A DNA stretch of 64,000 bases from an uncultured Clostridia bacterium (GCA_947589355.1 CANPZC010000001.1:62001-126000), one strand, 5' to 3'. Shown: positions 26,142 through 34,496, counted from the stretch's first letter. The notes: generated from the letters alone by a model not told the origin. Made by a program: numbers and translations.

Positions 26142-27626
26142 ATGAGTAAAAAAAGTATTAAGAAAAACTATTTATATAACGCCAGCTATCAGACTCTTGT
26201 CCTTTTAGCTCCGCTCATTACTACGCCATATGTTTCAAGAGTTTTGGGACCTGATAACATAGGACATTATAGTTTTGTCAAATCAATAGTGTCTTATTTT
26301 GCATTAGTTGCGGCATTGGGCATAACGACATATGGCAGGCGGGAGGTCTCTTATGTACAGGACAATGCTGCAGAATTAAATCGAAGATTTTGGGAAACAA
26401 AGATCCTGCAAATTATTACCAGTTCTGTTGTTCTGTTCGTATACGCCATCTTTGTCGCATTTCAGAGTGACCGTGCTCTATATTTGGCTTTGGTTTTTGA
26501 TATATTATTTGTTTTAACGGATGTTACATGGTATTTTCAAGGGATAGAAGATTTTGGGAAAATCGTCATCAGGAACGCTGTTATTAAGGTTGTCAATATA
26601 ATCTTTATTTTCCTGATGGTCAAAACAAGAAATGACCTGGTTCTGTATGCAGTGGGTAACAGCGCTTTCCTTATGCTGGGCAACCTCATAATGTGGCCAA
26701 ATTTGATTAAAAATATCGGCTTGCCGCATTGGTCTCGCATTCGTCCATTCCATGATATTGGAACCGTTTTCTCTCTGTTTGTGCCAACAGTTGCTATTGA
26801 AGTCTACACTGTTTTGGACAAAACAATGATTGGAGTGATTACAGGAGATAATTTTCAAAATGGATACTATGAACAGGCTGTTAAAATTGCAAAGGTAGCG
26901 ATGACGATTGTAACAGCCGTCGGTCCAGTAATTGGGTCAAGGATAGGACGGCTTTTTTTTGATGGTGAAGCATCTTCTATGCATTCGCTTATGTATAAGG
27001 GGTATCGCTTGGTTTGGGCGATAGGCACGCCAATTTGTTTTGGCTTGATCGGAACATCAAGTAATTTTATACCATGGTTTCTAGGCAGCGGTTATGACGA
27101 AGTTGTCGGACTTCTACATATTTTGAGCTTTCTTATTCTTGCCATTGGCATAAATAATCTTACGGGATGTTATTTGATAGTAACAAAGAGGGAACGTTTT
27201 TACAGCTTTTCAGTAATTGTAGGCGCAGTTTTGAATTTTCTCTTAAATTCACTTTTCATCCCGAAGTATAGAGCATTTGGAGCATCGATTGCTTCGATTT
27301 CTGCGGAGACAGCAATTGCAATTGTACAGTTGCTCTATGTCAGGAAAGAGTTATCAATTAAAACCATTCTACGTTCAGGTATCATTTACTGGTTTGGCAG
27401 TGGAATAATGACATGCTTTGTCTTATTTGCAAAGAGATTTCTTCCACAATCTATATTAGGTACTGGTATTCTTATTATTATTGGCGCTTTGAATTATGTT
27501 TTGATTTTGTTCCTTTTCAATGATAGATTTACAAAAGATGTTTTTAATAAGATCAAAAAACAAGTAAAGAGCAAGAGGGATAATAATGACTGCAATTGTA
27601 CACATACCCAAAATCAAAAGAAATGA
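26142..27626 (+). CDS. Polysaccharide flippase Wzx, arm A
   Basis: ATG 26142 begins MSKKSIKKNYLYNASYQTL; an in-frame TTG at 26130 is less likely. The 494-residue protein is hydrophobic throughout with about 12-14 membrane segments and the N-terminal TPYVSRVLGPDNIGHYSF signature of the MOP/MATE-like Wzx flippases. It would move lipid-linked repeat units across the membrane. It overlaps the polymerase gene by 41 bases. A second, only distantly similar flippase is encoded in arm B. Confidence 0.9.
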   Translation: MSKKSIKKNYLYNASYQTLVLLAPLITTPYVSRVLGPDNIGHYSFVKSIVSYFALVAALGITTYGRREVSYVQDNAAELNRRFWETKILQIITSSVVLFVYAIFVAFQSDRALYLALVFDILFVLTDVTWYFQGIEDFGKIVIRNAVIKVVNIIFIFLMVKTRNDLVLYAVGNSAFLMLGNLIMWPNLIKNIGLPHWSRIRPFHDIGTVFSLFVPTVAIEVYTVLDKTMIGVITGDNFQNGYYEQAVKIAKVAMTIVTAVGPVIGSRIGRLFFDGEASSMHSLMYKGYRLVWAIGTPICFGLIGTSSNFIPWFLGSGYDEVVGLLHILSFLILAIGINNLTGCYLIVTKRERFYSFSVIVGAVLNFLLNSLFIPKYRAFGASIASISAETAIAIVQLLYVRKELSIKTILRSGIIYWFGSGIMTCFVLFAKRFLPQSILGTGILIIIGALNYVLILFLFNDRFTKDVFNKIKKQVKSKRDNNDCNCTHTQNQKK

Positions 27627-28773
27627 ATTCTTTTTCTTTATCTCATATGGTTTTTATTTGATATTCTTTATTTTGTATTCAAGTCTATTTTCTATATACC
27701 TGGTAGGAATGCCAAAACGTATTATAGTATCGACATGTATCGTATTGTTGACATTTAACGAATTGATAAACAGCCGCGAGTCATTCAAATCAATATTATG
27801 CGCACTCCTCTTTGCCTTTCTTGCAGTCATTTCATTTTTGAGAGGCAGTATGGATGCCTGTATTTTCATTTTTGTATATTGTGCAAGAAATATAGAGTTT
27901 AAAAAAATCGCAATATTTACAATAGCTATCGATATTTTAGTTTTTGGATTTGTTATTCTTAGCGCTTATTTTGGAATTATAGATAATTATGTATTTGCGG
28001 TGGAAATTGGAAGGATTAGATATTCTCTTGGATTTCGCTATGTACTGTATCCGCAAGTTTTATTATTTAATATCACAGCACTTACAATTTATATAAATAA
28101 GAATAATATAAGCTGGTTAATGATTATTTTCTTGGCTATGCTTAATTATCTTGTGTTTTCACAAACAAATGCCAGGTTGGCTTTCTATATGGCATGCCTC
28201 CTTATTCTGGGAATAGTAGTGCTAAAACTTTCTCCTAAAATACTAGAACATCACTTAGGAATATGTCGCTTTATGACACTATCCTATTTTATTTCGTGTG
28301 CTGTTAGTTTTATTGCTACTTTGTGCTATAACCCAAGCAGTAAATTCTTTTCGAATTTGAATAGTATACTAGGTTCCAGGCTTTCGATGGGGCAGGCATC
28401 ATTGATTGAACACGGCATATCCTTATTTGGTAAAGATATTTTATGGGTTGGAATGGGATTAACTGAATATGGTGAAAGAATAATGCAATATACTGGATAT
28501 GTCGATAATTTATATATTATGATGCTTCAAAAATATGGGATCGTTTTATTTTTAATGTACTTAATAATTCAAACATTAGGGGTTGTGACCGCATTTCGGA
28601 AAGGAGATTATTTACTTTTAGTAATACTAACTATTCTTGCTTTTTATAATATGATTGATAATCTTGCTTTTCATTTATACAATAACGCTTTTTGGTTTGC
28701 TATAAGCTCTTTGATTTTGAGTCGACAACGTAATACAACAAGTTCTCCTGATTTTAGAGATGACAATGATTAG
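27586..28773 (+). CDS. Putative polysaccharide polymerase Wzy, arm A
   Basis: A 395-residue protein with about 10-11 hydrophobic segments and a larger outside loop between about residues 215 and 300 containing GSRLSMGQASLIEHG and VGMGLTEYG. The size, topology and location after wzx are those of O-antigen/capsule polymerases, which have little sequence conservation. It is very AT-rich. It is the last recognisable gene of arm A. No clear terminator follows. Confidence 0.75.
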   Translation: MTAIVHIPKIKRNEFFFFISYGFYLIFFILYSSLFSIYLVGMPKRIIVSTCIVLLTFNELINSRESFKSILCALLFAFLAVISFLRGSMDACIFIFVYCARNIEFKKIAIFTIAIDILVFGFVILSAYFGIIDNYVFAVEIGRIRYSLGFRYVLYPQVLLFNITALTIYINKNNISWLMIIFLAMLNYLVFSQTNARLAFYMACLLILGIVVLKLSPKILEHHLGICRFMTLSYFISCAVSFIATLCYNPSSKFFSNLNSILGSRLSMGQASLIEHGISLFGKDILWVGMGLTEYGERIMQYTGYVDNLYIMMLQKYGIVLFLMYLIIQTLGVVTAFRKGDYLLLVILTILAFYNMIDNLAFHLYNNAFWFAISSLILSRQRNTTSSPDFRDDND

Positions 28774-29947
28774 TAAGAGCCATAAACCCGGAAAAATACA
28801 GGCTTTATACCAAAATTAAATTTACAGGCTACCGGGGAAATACAAAACGGAATGTGAAAAATAGAACAGTATGATCGGATTCCGACATACAATATCGGTT
28901 GAATTGGAAAAGGAAGGTGTAAAAGAACTTTTTATCACAATGTTATAGATGGCCCTGCCCCTTTCCGCTTGTGCAGATTGTACATAACGATTCGCTGACA
29001 TAACAGGGTAAGGAAAGTTCGTATCGGAAATTTCCTTATGCGCATATTTCTGCAAAAAAGCGAACTCTTCATCTATGGTCTTCTAGTGTATTTAGTTACG
29101 CTGACAATGGTTCAGCTTTTCATGTCTGCGGGCATACTACTAATAGGAACTCCGTTGCCCGAGCACATTCTCGATGTAGAATGTCTGAGGAATGATGGTA
29201 TCCCAATTCCAGACTAGTTAATTAATCGCGGAAAGGACAATGTCACAGATGTAGAGGGCGTTCACAGCAATGTAATGGACAGAACAGACGTTCCGTTGAG
29301 CTATTTCCAAATGGATAGAAAGAGATGTGTGTAGATGCTGATGTTGGGATGGACAAAGTAATTACGGACAAACCATCAGAATCAAAAGAATATTCATCAA
29401 AGTTTAGAACGTCTATAAATATAAAAGATCATAACACGCTTCGCTTCGTCTTTTATTTTTATATAATAATCAATTTTACAAGAAATGGTTCTTGCTCTAA
29501 ATTCAATTAAAATTTCAACATTGGTCGCCGTATATAGGCGTACTGATCTCAGAGCATTCCAAATGCGTGACTGAGATCTTGCCGTGGGAGAGTCATCCTT
29601 GTGTAACCAGGTCGTGCTATTAGGAGACCACAGCCCTTGCTTGACAAAGGCTTCAAGGACATAGCGCAGGACGATCGTGCCCAAAAGATTGACATCAATT
29701 TAGGAATTGGCAGTGACATATATAAATGAAACAAGAGCATCTTTGCTTACTGCTGGAGACAATGTGCCTATAACTCAAAACACAATCACACTAGAGCATA
29801 ATTACAGTTATTTGGCTTTAAATGACGTGCATATAAAATTATGCTGATTTTTGAAATACTCCCCGTATGTTAGACAATATGGTATAATAGAAAATTACCC
29901 GAAAGAAGTCTAATAATAGGGGAGCATTTCATTTTTATATTATGTTC
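28774..29947. other. Non-coding, apparently decayed region between the two arms
   Basis: About 1.17 kb without an intact gene. Short open frames on both strands are interrupted frequently; for example, the minus frame near 28822-29090 gives EFAFLQKYAHKEISDT followed by a run without a match I can name, and the minus frame near 29540-29690 gives LRYVLEAFVKQGLWSPNS. The pattern suggests one or more degraded genes, possibly mobile-element remnants, but I cannot identify a transposase. Near 29857-29925 an imperfect inverted repeat (CTCCCC...TTAGAC / GTCTAA...GGGGAG) flanks an extended -10 (TGGTATAAT). Confidence 0.5.
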
Positions 29948-30772
29948 CTATATTTCAAGATACTCATCAATCTCGCTGTACAAACTGTCCGAGATACTCT
30001 CGCAGTAAAGTATCTCAAGAACGTTTGAGTAGCCGCCTATCTCTTCGCGCAGAGAGACTATTTCTTCCGCCTGCGTGCGTTCTATAAGCAAACATTCCAT
30101 AAGCTCGTCCGCATCAGCAGTGTTTATGTTCACTTTTGTCCGCACGCGAGCAGGTGTTGTGGTAGTCACAGTTGTTGTTTTGGGCGGCTTCGTTTCTTTC
30201 GGCGTAGTGGTTTTTGAAACGGTAGTTTGTTCCAACATAATTTGTTTTGCAGTTGTAGTTGCTTTGCTTGTAGTTTTACTTTCCGTGGCAGTGGTCGTTG
30301 TAGTTACCGTGAAAATGTCAGAAACATAAAAATATCGCTTCAGGTCATTTAGCTTCGCCTCACCTATGCCGTTTATCTCAAGCAGCATATCCATGTCCGA
30401 AATTACGCCTTTTTCATGGATAAAATCAAGAATATTCTGCGCCGTCTTTTCGCCTATGTTCGGCACACAGAGCAGCGCTTCATATGTCGCATAGTTAATG
30501 TCCATTGGAAACTGAGGCGTTGTTGTAACCTCGGGTTCTTCGGTCGGCACGGTAGTTACAGCAGAAGAAGTATCTTTATCAGTATCTTTGACATTTTCTT
30601 TGTCTTTATCATTATCTTTTTGGGTAACATTTGTCTCGCTTTGCGTCGTGGTAGTCGTAATAACGCCTTTCAGCCTTACTTCCTTGTTCATCATGTTGTG
30701 TATGTACACCGTGTACACCGTGATACCGATAAACAGGACGGCAAACAAAATATATGTTTTTTTCTCTTTCAA
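29948..30772 (-). CDS. ComEA-like membrane protein with two helix-hairpin-helix domains
   Basis: A 274-residue protein read on the minus strand from TTG at 30772 (AAGGGG upstream). Residues 7-24 are a membrane anchor. Two helix-hairpin-helix segments follow: DINYATYEALLCVPNIGEKT (about residues 92-150) and NINTADADELMECLLIERTQ (about 215-265). They are separated by long threonine-rich linkers (TTTTTT, TTTVTTTTP). ComEA binds incoming DNA outside the membrane during natural transformation, and this protein is likely a related DNA-binding or adaptor protein. No other competence gene is nearby. The linkers look like low-complexity cell-wall spanning sequence. Confidence 0.75.
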   Translation of the reverse strand: MKEKKTYILFAVLFIGITVYTVYIHNMMNKEVRLKGVITTTTTQSETNVTQKDNDKDKENVKDTDKDTSSAVTTVPTEEPEVTTTPQFPMDINYATYEALLCVPNIGEKTAQNILDFIHEKGVISDMDMLLEINGIGEAKLNDLKRYFYVSDIFTVTTTTTATESKTTSKATTTAKQIMLEQTTVSKTTTPKETKPPKTTTVTTTTPARVRTKVNINTADADELMECLLIERTQAEEIVSLREEIGGYSNVLEILYCESISDSLYSEIDEYLEI

Positions 30773-30825
30773 ATCAAACTGCCCCTTAAACGCAAAATTC
30801 GACCTTTTTCAGTCTTTTCTTTCTT

Positions 30826-30854
30826 ATTTTAACATTTATATGGGCGGTTGTCAA
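30826..30854 (-). promoter_or_regulatory. Promoter of the ComEA-like gene
   Basis: On the minus strand TTGACA (30854-30849), 17 bases and TAAAAT (30831-30826). The surrounding sequence is closely similar to the protease promoter at 33127-33155 (CCCCTTGACAAC...ATGTTAAAATAAGA), so the two are duplicates. Confidence 0.8.
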
Positions 30855-30858
30855 GGGG

Positions 30859-30900
30859 TCATACGTTCAGGTCAAGAACCTCCTCAACTACCTTTACCGC
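30859..30900 (-). pseudogene. 3' remnant of a duplicate of the 57-aa gene
   Basis: The minus strand encodes AVKVVEEVLDLNV and a TGA, nearly the same as the end of the 57-residue protein at 33160-33333 (KVVEEVLDLNA). Nothing upstream continues the match; instead the sequence jumps to the terminator unit at 30901. It is a truncated copy left by a duplication followed by internal deletion. Confidence 0.7.
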
Positions 30901-31010
30901 TATTGTACAACATATTACGAGAAATTGCAAGCACAAAAAAGCCTTACCCGCATTTTTTTACGGATAAGGCAGTTTTTATTTGCTCTTTTTAAGTGATACG
31001 GCTGCTACCC
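30901..31010 (-). repeat. Direct repeat copy 1 (surface-protein tail plus terminator)
   Basis: This segment closely matches 33721-33830, sharing TATTGTACAACATAT, AAATTGCAAGCACAAAAAAG, the terminator stem and TTTGCTCTTTTTAAGTGATAC. On the minus strand 30981-31010 still reads VAAVSLKKSK and stop, the last residues of the surface protein at 33801-34496. It is therefore the remnant of a second copy of that gene's 3' end. Confidence 0.8.
30935..30977. terminator. Bidirectional-type intrinsic terminator
   Basis: GCCTTACCCG (30941-30950) pairs with CGGATAAGGC (30961-30970) with one mismatch. A run of A on the left supplies the U-run for minus transcripts and GTTTTTATTT follows on the right. It ends the minus-strand protease and 120-residue-protein operon. 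Confidence 0.85.
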
Positions 31011-31016
31011 TGCACA

Positions 31017-31379
31017 TCAACCATAAGAAACAAGCTTCAGATAGTTGTTCAGTGTCGTGCCGCTTATCTCATACACCGCCTGTGCGCCGCTGTCTTTATC
31101 GAATATGTATTGCTGGACGGACGGGTTGCTGTAACCTGCGGCGACATATACATGAAGTCTGACCTGCGAACCGTTTGGAATGTTGGAATCCTTTGCAAGG
31201 TCTACCGAGCGTTCGGCATACTGCAAAATATCGCGGTATCCTGCGGTGTACCAGCTCTTCCATTCTCCTGCAAAGCTGATGTTTCCCTGTCCGTCGCTAT
31301 GGCGTTCGCGGTATTCTATTACGATCTGCGCTACAAAAGCGCCGTCGTTTTGAAGTTTCAAATAACGTAATGTATTCAT
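31017..31379 (-). CDS. Unknown 120-aa protein of the protease operon
   Basis: A 120-residue soluble protein behind AGGAGGCAG, 13 bases after the second protease gene. It is rich in beta-prone, aromatic segments: FVAQIVIEYRER, GEWKSWYTAGYRDIL, VRLHVYVAAGYSNPSVQQYIF and ending SGTTLNNYLKLVSYG. The pattern suggests a small beta-sandwich, as in some lectin- or lysin-like proteins, but I do not recognise a family. No signal peptide or cysteine is present. It is probably a partner, substrate or inhibitor of the proteases by context only. Confidence 0.65.
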   Translation of the reverse strand: MNTLRYLKLQNDGAFVAQIVIEYRERHSDGQGNISFAGEWKSWYTAGYRDILQYAERSVDLAKDSNIPNGSQVRLHVYVAAGYSNPSVQQYIFDKDSGAQAVYEISGTTLNNYLKLVSYG

Positions 31380-31392
31380 ATTCTGCCTCCTA

Positions 31393-32223
31393 TCACATAA
31401 GTGTCAGCGCGTACTGATACAGGCTGTCAAATTCCTTGTCAAACAGCGGCGAGCCGGAATAAAGTATCTCCTTACCGGATACTGAAACATAGGCATTCAG
31501 ACCTACAGCCGTTATGTTGTCGTCTAGCACCCACGCGCCGCCCGAAGCGCCTGCGCCCATCTTACTGCCGAACATCGCCCAATGCCCGTAGATCGGAACA
31601 ACAAGCCCTTTGACGAACATCATCTGCGCACCGTCGAAGTAAGCGGTCGGGTAGCCCATCGAGGTGATCTGCTTGTCTCGAATTTGGGTGTTTGTGGTAT
31701 AGCGCAGAGGGGTGGCGACTTTCGACGGCTTGTCCAAAATGGCGATTGCGTAGTCGTACTTTTCGTTCTTAGTCAGATACCACTTCTCACGCAGCGCCAC
31801 GGTCTTGAACGTGAAATCTTCGGAGGAAAGCTCTCCCGTGTAGTCAAGCTCAAAGACATAATTCTCTCCGATACTGCCGGAATCTTTGTCTTGTATGCAG
31901 TGGGCAGCGGTCAGGAGCATATTGTTCTTCATAAAAATATTGCCGCTTGCTACAAAATCTTTGCCGTTCATAGAGTAGAACAGCTTACCGCCTGTGGTGA
32001 ACGGCATTTCGGCAAGGTCAGCTTCTTTCGGGTCTGTAGGAGGCGGTGGCGGAGGAGCGTTGTCTGCACCGGGCATTACCTGTGAAATAGGTGCGCCGCC
32101 TATAACGGGAGTTGCAGCTTTCTTGCGCTGTGGTGTCCAGTATTCACGGATATCATGAGGCGAATTGTCAATGTTGCTAAGCTGCATAGGCATAAACTTT
32201 CCGCCATTTGGAATGTTAATCAT
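31393..32223 (-). CDS. Trypsin-like serine protease, paralogue 2
   Basis: A 276-residue S1/V8-type protease behind AAGGAGGAG. The catalytic triad is His108 in LTAAHC, Asp157 in YDYAIAIL and Ser227 in GASGGAW. Residues 1-75 form a possible propeptide with DIREYWTPQRKKAA and a proline run (PPPPPPTDP). There is no N-terminal signal peptide or membrane segment, which is unusual for this family. It is about half identical to the protease encoded directly upstream, indicating tandem duplication. Alternative export routes or a cytoplasmic role are both possible. Confidence 0.88.
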   Translation of the reverse strand: MINIPNGGKFMPMQLSNIDNSPHDIREYWTPQRKKAATPVIGGAPISQVMPGADNAPPPPPPTDPKEADLAEMPFTTGGKLFYSMNGKDFVASGNIFMKNNMLLTAAHCIQDKDSGSIGENYVFELDYTGELSSEDFTFKTVALREKWYLTKNEKYDYAIAILDKPSKVATPLRYTTNTQIRDKQITSMGYPTAYFDGAQMMFVKGLVVPIYGHWAMFGSKMGAGASGGAWVLDDNITAVGLNAYVSVSGKEILYSGSPLFDKEFDSLYQYALTLM

Positions 32224-32239
32224 CTGCTCTCCTCCTTCG

Positions 32240-33085
32240 TTACAGCAGTGTCAAAACGTAATTATACAGCTTGTCAAATTCTGCATCGAATTTCGGAGAG
32301 CCAATGTAGGCGCCGCCTTTCGCGGTAGTTCCGGCAAAAGAATTAAGTCCGACGACCGTTTCGCCGTCCTCTAATACCCACGCGCCGCCGGAAGCTCCGT
32401 TAGAAAGCTTGCCGCCGCGTATCATCCACGAATCGGCTCTTTCGCTGACGGTGCCGGTTATGTACATCATCTGTGCGCCGTCGAATATATCTGTGGGGTA
32501 GCCCGATGCAGTCACGGTTTTGCCGACAAGGTTTTCTTTACGGTATTGCAGGGGCTTTTCGACTGTGGAATCTCGGTTCAGAATGGCGATTGCATAGTCC
32601 CATTTGTTGTCCTTTTCGGTATACCAGTTCTCTTTGAGCGCAACGGTGCGGAACGTGAAATCTTCCGTGGAAAGCTCGCCCGTATAGCAGCGCTCAAACA
32701 CGAAGTTTTCGGCAAGATGACCTGTGTTGTCGTCCTGCACACAATGTGCCGCGGTAAGCAGAAGATTATTTTTCATAAATATATTTCCGCTTGCGACGTA
32801 ATCCACGCCGTCGAGGGTGAAGAACAGTTTTCCGCCCGTGATAAAGGGCATTTTGCTCATATCCGCCTGCTGGGGGTCTGTCGTAGGAGCAGCATTTGCA
32901 GCATCGGGAGGTGTGTCAGGCTCGTCAGGCGCGTTTGTACCCATTACTCCCATATGTGCTCTGTGCGCAGGGATAGCCGCATTCTTTCGCTCAGGTGTCC
33001 AGTAAGCACGAACGTCCTGCGGTGATTTGTCAAGAGTCTGTCGCTGAAAGGTGAGAAAATCGCTGTTGCCTGTTGTTACAGCCAT
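32240..33085 (-). CDS. Trypsin-like serine protease, paralogue 1
   Basis: A 281-residue S1/V8-type protease behind AAAGGAGGG. His114 (LTAAHC), Asp163 (WDYAIAIL) and Ser232 (GASGGAW) form the catalytic triad. The N-terminal region has the same DVRAYWTPERKNAA motif as its paralogue, followed by an Ala/Pro/Asp-rich linker to about residue 78. No signal peptide is seen. A consensus promoter lies about 42 bases upstream of the start, so this is the first gene of a three-gene operon with the second protease and the 120-residue protein. Confidence 0.88.
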   Translation of the reverse strand: MAVTTGNSDFLTFQRQTLDKSPQDVRAYWTPERKNAAIPAHRAHMGVMGTNAPDEPDTPPDAANAAPTTDPQQADMSKMPFITGGKLFFTLDGVDYVASGNIFMKNNLLLTAAHCVQDDNTGHLAENFVFERCYTGELSTEDFTFRTVALKENWYTEKDNKWDYAIAILNRDSTVEKPLQYRKENLVGKTVTASGYPTDIFDGAQMMYITGTVSERADSWMIRGGKLSNGASGGAWVLEDGETVVGLNSFAGTTAKGGAYIGSPKFDAEFDKLYNYVLTLL

Positions 33086-33126
33086 TGCAAGCCCTCCTTT
33101 GGAATAGTTTTTCAGTCTTTTTTCTT

Positions 33127-33155
33127 ATTTTAACATTTTAAAGGGCAGTTGTCAA
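33127..33155 (-). promoter_or_regulatory. Promoter of the protease operon
   Basis: On the minus strand TTGACA (33155-33150), 17 bases and TAAAAT (33132-33127). It lies between the 57-residue gene and the first protease gene. Confidence 0.85.
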
Positions 33156-33159
33156 GGGG

Positions 33160-33333
33160 TCAGGCGTTAAGATCGAGAACCTCCTCAACGACCTTTTCCG
33201 CATCATCCTCGCTCACGCCAAAATCTCGTATAAGCATCGCGACCAGAGAGTCTATGCTCCACTCGTCGTTGCTCTTTTCATGCACTGCATCTGCCATTTC
33301 AGACGTAATTTCTGTATTGCCGACTTTCCACAT
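33160..33333 (-). CDS. 57-aa protein, PqqD-like resemblance
   Basis: Read on the minus strand from ATG 33333 with AGGAGGT seven bases upstream. The 57 residues begin MWKVGNTEITSEMADAV; the C-terminal half SLVAMLIRDFGVSEDDAEK is followed by VVEEVLDLNA. The spacing of hydrophobic residues around (F/Y)GVSEDxAxxxVxxxL resembles the C-terminal helices of PqqD-like peptide chaperones, but the protein is too short to be sure. It starts three bases after the stop of the 113-residue protein, so the two are coupled. A truncated duplicate is at 30859-30900. Confidence 0.6.
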   Translation of the reverse strand: MWKVGNTEITSEMADAVHEKSNDEWSIDSLVAMLIRDFGVSEDDAEKVVEEVLDLNA

Positions 33334-33336
33334 AAT

Positions 33337-33678
33337 TTATACCTCCTGCTTTATTATCCCAAGTCTTATAAAAATGCTGTACAGATAACTTGCTCCGAAA
33401 GTTCCGAGCTTTTTAGGTCCTGTAACTATGCCGTTTAGTTCAAGCGCTTTTCTATACGCCTGCATTACAGTTGAACGAGTGATAGACTTTTCTTTTGTGC
33501 TGACGAACATTTCGCCGCACCATAAGCCGTTTTTATCCTTCTTTATGCGATATGTAAACTCCACTCCGCCTTTGCCGTTCCTGCCCGAGGTCTTGAAAAC
33601 TTCATCTTGCATTTCGGCAATTTTGTTCCATACTTCGTCCTCGCTTTGGTATATATTCAGTGAATTGTTTTCTGCCAT
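33337..33678 (-). CDS. Unknown 113-aa protein
   Basis: ATG 33678 is chosen because GGGTGAT lies just upstream and an upstream in-frame extension has no ribosome site. The product begins MAENNSLNIYQSEDEVWNKI. It has a beta-rich centre (GGVEFTYRIKK, GLWCGEMFVSTKEKSIT) and a C-terminal helical part with STVMQAYRKAL and GASYLYSIFIRLGI. It may be a small alpha/beta DNA- or protein-binding protein. I do not recognise a family. Its stop codon lies inside the ribosome site of the 57-residue gene. Confidence 0.6.
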   Translation of the reverse strand: MAENNSLNIYQSEDEVWNKIAEMQDEVFKTSGRNGKGGVEFTYRIKKDKNGLWCGEMFVSTKEKSITRSTVMQAYRKALELNGIVTGPKKLGTFGASYLYSIFIRLGIIKQEV

Positions 33679-33720
33679 AGTATCACCCGAAAGTTCTGTA
33701 ATAAATGTTTCTGTTACTTC

Positions 33721-33830
33721 TATTGTACAACATATCAAGACAAATTGCAAGCACAAAAAAGCCTTACCCGCATTTTTGCATTTTACGGATAAGGCTTATT
33801 TTATTTGCTCTTTTTAAGTGATACTACCGC
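33721..33830 (-). repeat. Direct repeat copy 2 (surface-protein tail plus terminator)
   Basis: Closely similar to 30901-31010 with a few substitutions and a six-base insertion in the terminator loop. Here it includes the intact 3' end of the surface-protein gene and is likely the parent arrangement. Confidence 0.8.
33755..33800 (-). terminator. Intrinsic terminator of the surface-protein gene
   Basis: GCCTTACCCG (33761-33770) pairs with CGGATAAGGC (33786-33795); the A-run at 33755-33760 supplies the terminal U-run on the minus strand. Confidence 0.85.
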
Positions 33831-34496
33831 GGCGGCTGCAACTGCTATGCCTGCCAGCGCAAGACCTGTTCCCACGCCTGTGGGTTTGTTGCTGCTGTCG
33901 CTTTCGTCTTTTACGCTGTCTGTAGAAGTTTCTGTTTGTGATGAACTTTCAATTATCTCTGAACTGCTCTTCGGTTCGGAACTGCTCGGTGTTTCCACAC
34001 TGCTTGGTTCTTCAGAAACAACTTCACTGCTTGACGGCTCGGCAATATCGGGCTTCTTAGGCTCATCTATACCGATAAGCTCAACGCCCACAAGGTCAAG
34101 CGTTTTTTCATTGTCGTTTTCAAAAACAAGCTTTATTTCAGTACATTTCTCGGGTATCTCAACACTTTCAACAACGGCTTCGTACATACTGTCGTCATTA
34201 ATTTTGAACACAACATCGTCGCCGGTTTCGGCAGTCCATTTGAATGTCTGTGTAGCATCATCGCATACAACTTTGAAGCTGCCGCTGAGTTCGGAGGGAT
34301 CGTGATCGGTCGATGCAGTAAGTTTTATTTCAGTAAGACCTGAAAGCTCCGAAGCAGAAGAATAAATGCCGTTTTCGCCAACAAGAACTATCTCATTTGA
34401 CTGTTCGTTTGGCTTGATCGTGTATGCAAAAGCATTCACACTAGCCATAACAGCCAATGCAAAAGCTGAAATACCAGCAAATATTCTCTTCTTCAT
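33801..34496 (-). CDS. Secreted, membrane-anchored surface protein
   Basis: ATG 34496 follows GGGGGACG and begins a typical signal peptide (MKKRIFAGISAFALAVMASV, cleavage after about NAFA). The 231-residue product has a beta-rich domain (about residues 25-140), a Ser/Glu/Pro linker with SSEVVSEEPSS and SSSEPKSSSE repeats, and a C-terminal hydrophobic segment preceded by NKPTGVGTG and followed by KKSK. The latter resembles a sortase-like or simple tail-anchor signal. The ligand is unknown. It has its own consensus promoter and terminator. Confidence 0.8.
   Translation of the reverse strand: MKKRIFAGISAFALAVMASVNAFAYTIKPNEQSNEIVLVGENGIYSSASELSGLTEIKLTASTDHDPSELSGSFKVVCDDATQTFKWTAETGDDVVFKINDDSMYEAVVESVEIPEKCTEIKLVFENDNEKTLDLVGVELIGIDEPKKPDIAEPSSSEVVSEEPSSVETPSSSEPKSSSEIIESSSQTETSTDSVKDESDSSNKPTGVGTGLALAGIAVAAAAVVSLKKSK

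Noticed and set aside
29857..29925. Possible insertion-sequence terminal inverted repeats (CTCCCC...TTAGAC / GTCTAA...GGGGAG)
   Set aside because: Only 14 of 19 positions pair, no transposase or target duplication is visible, and the arrangement could equally be a regulatory palindrome around the extended -10.
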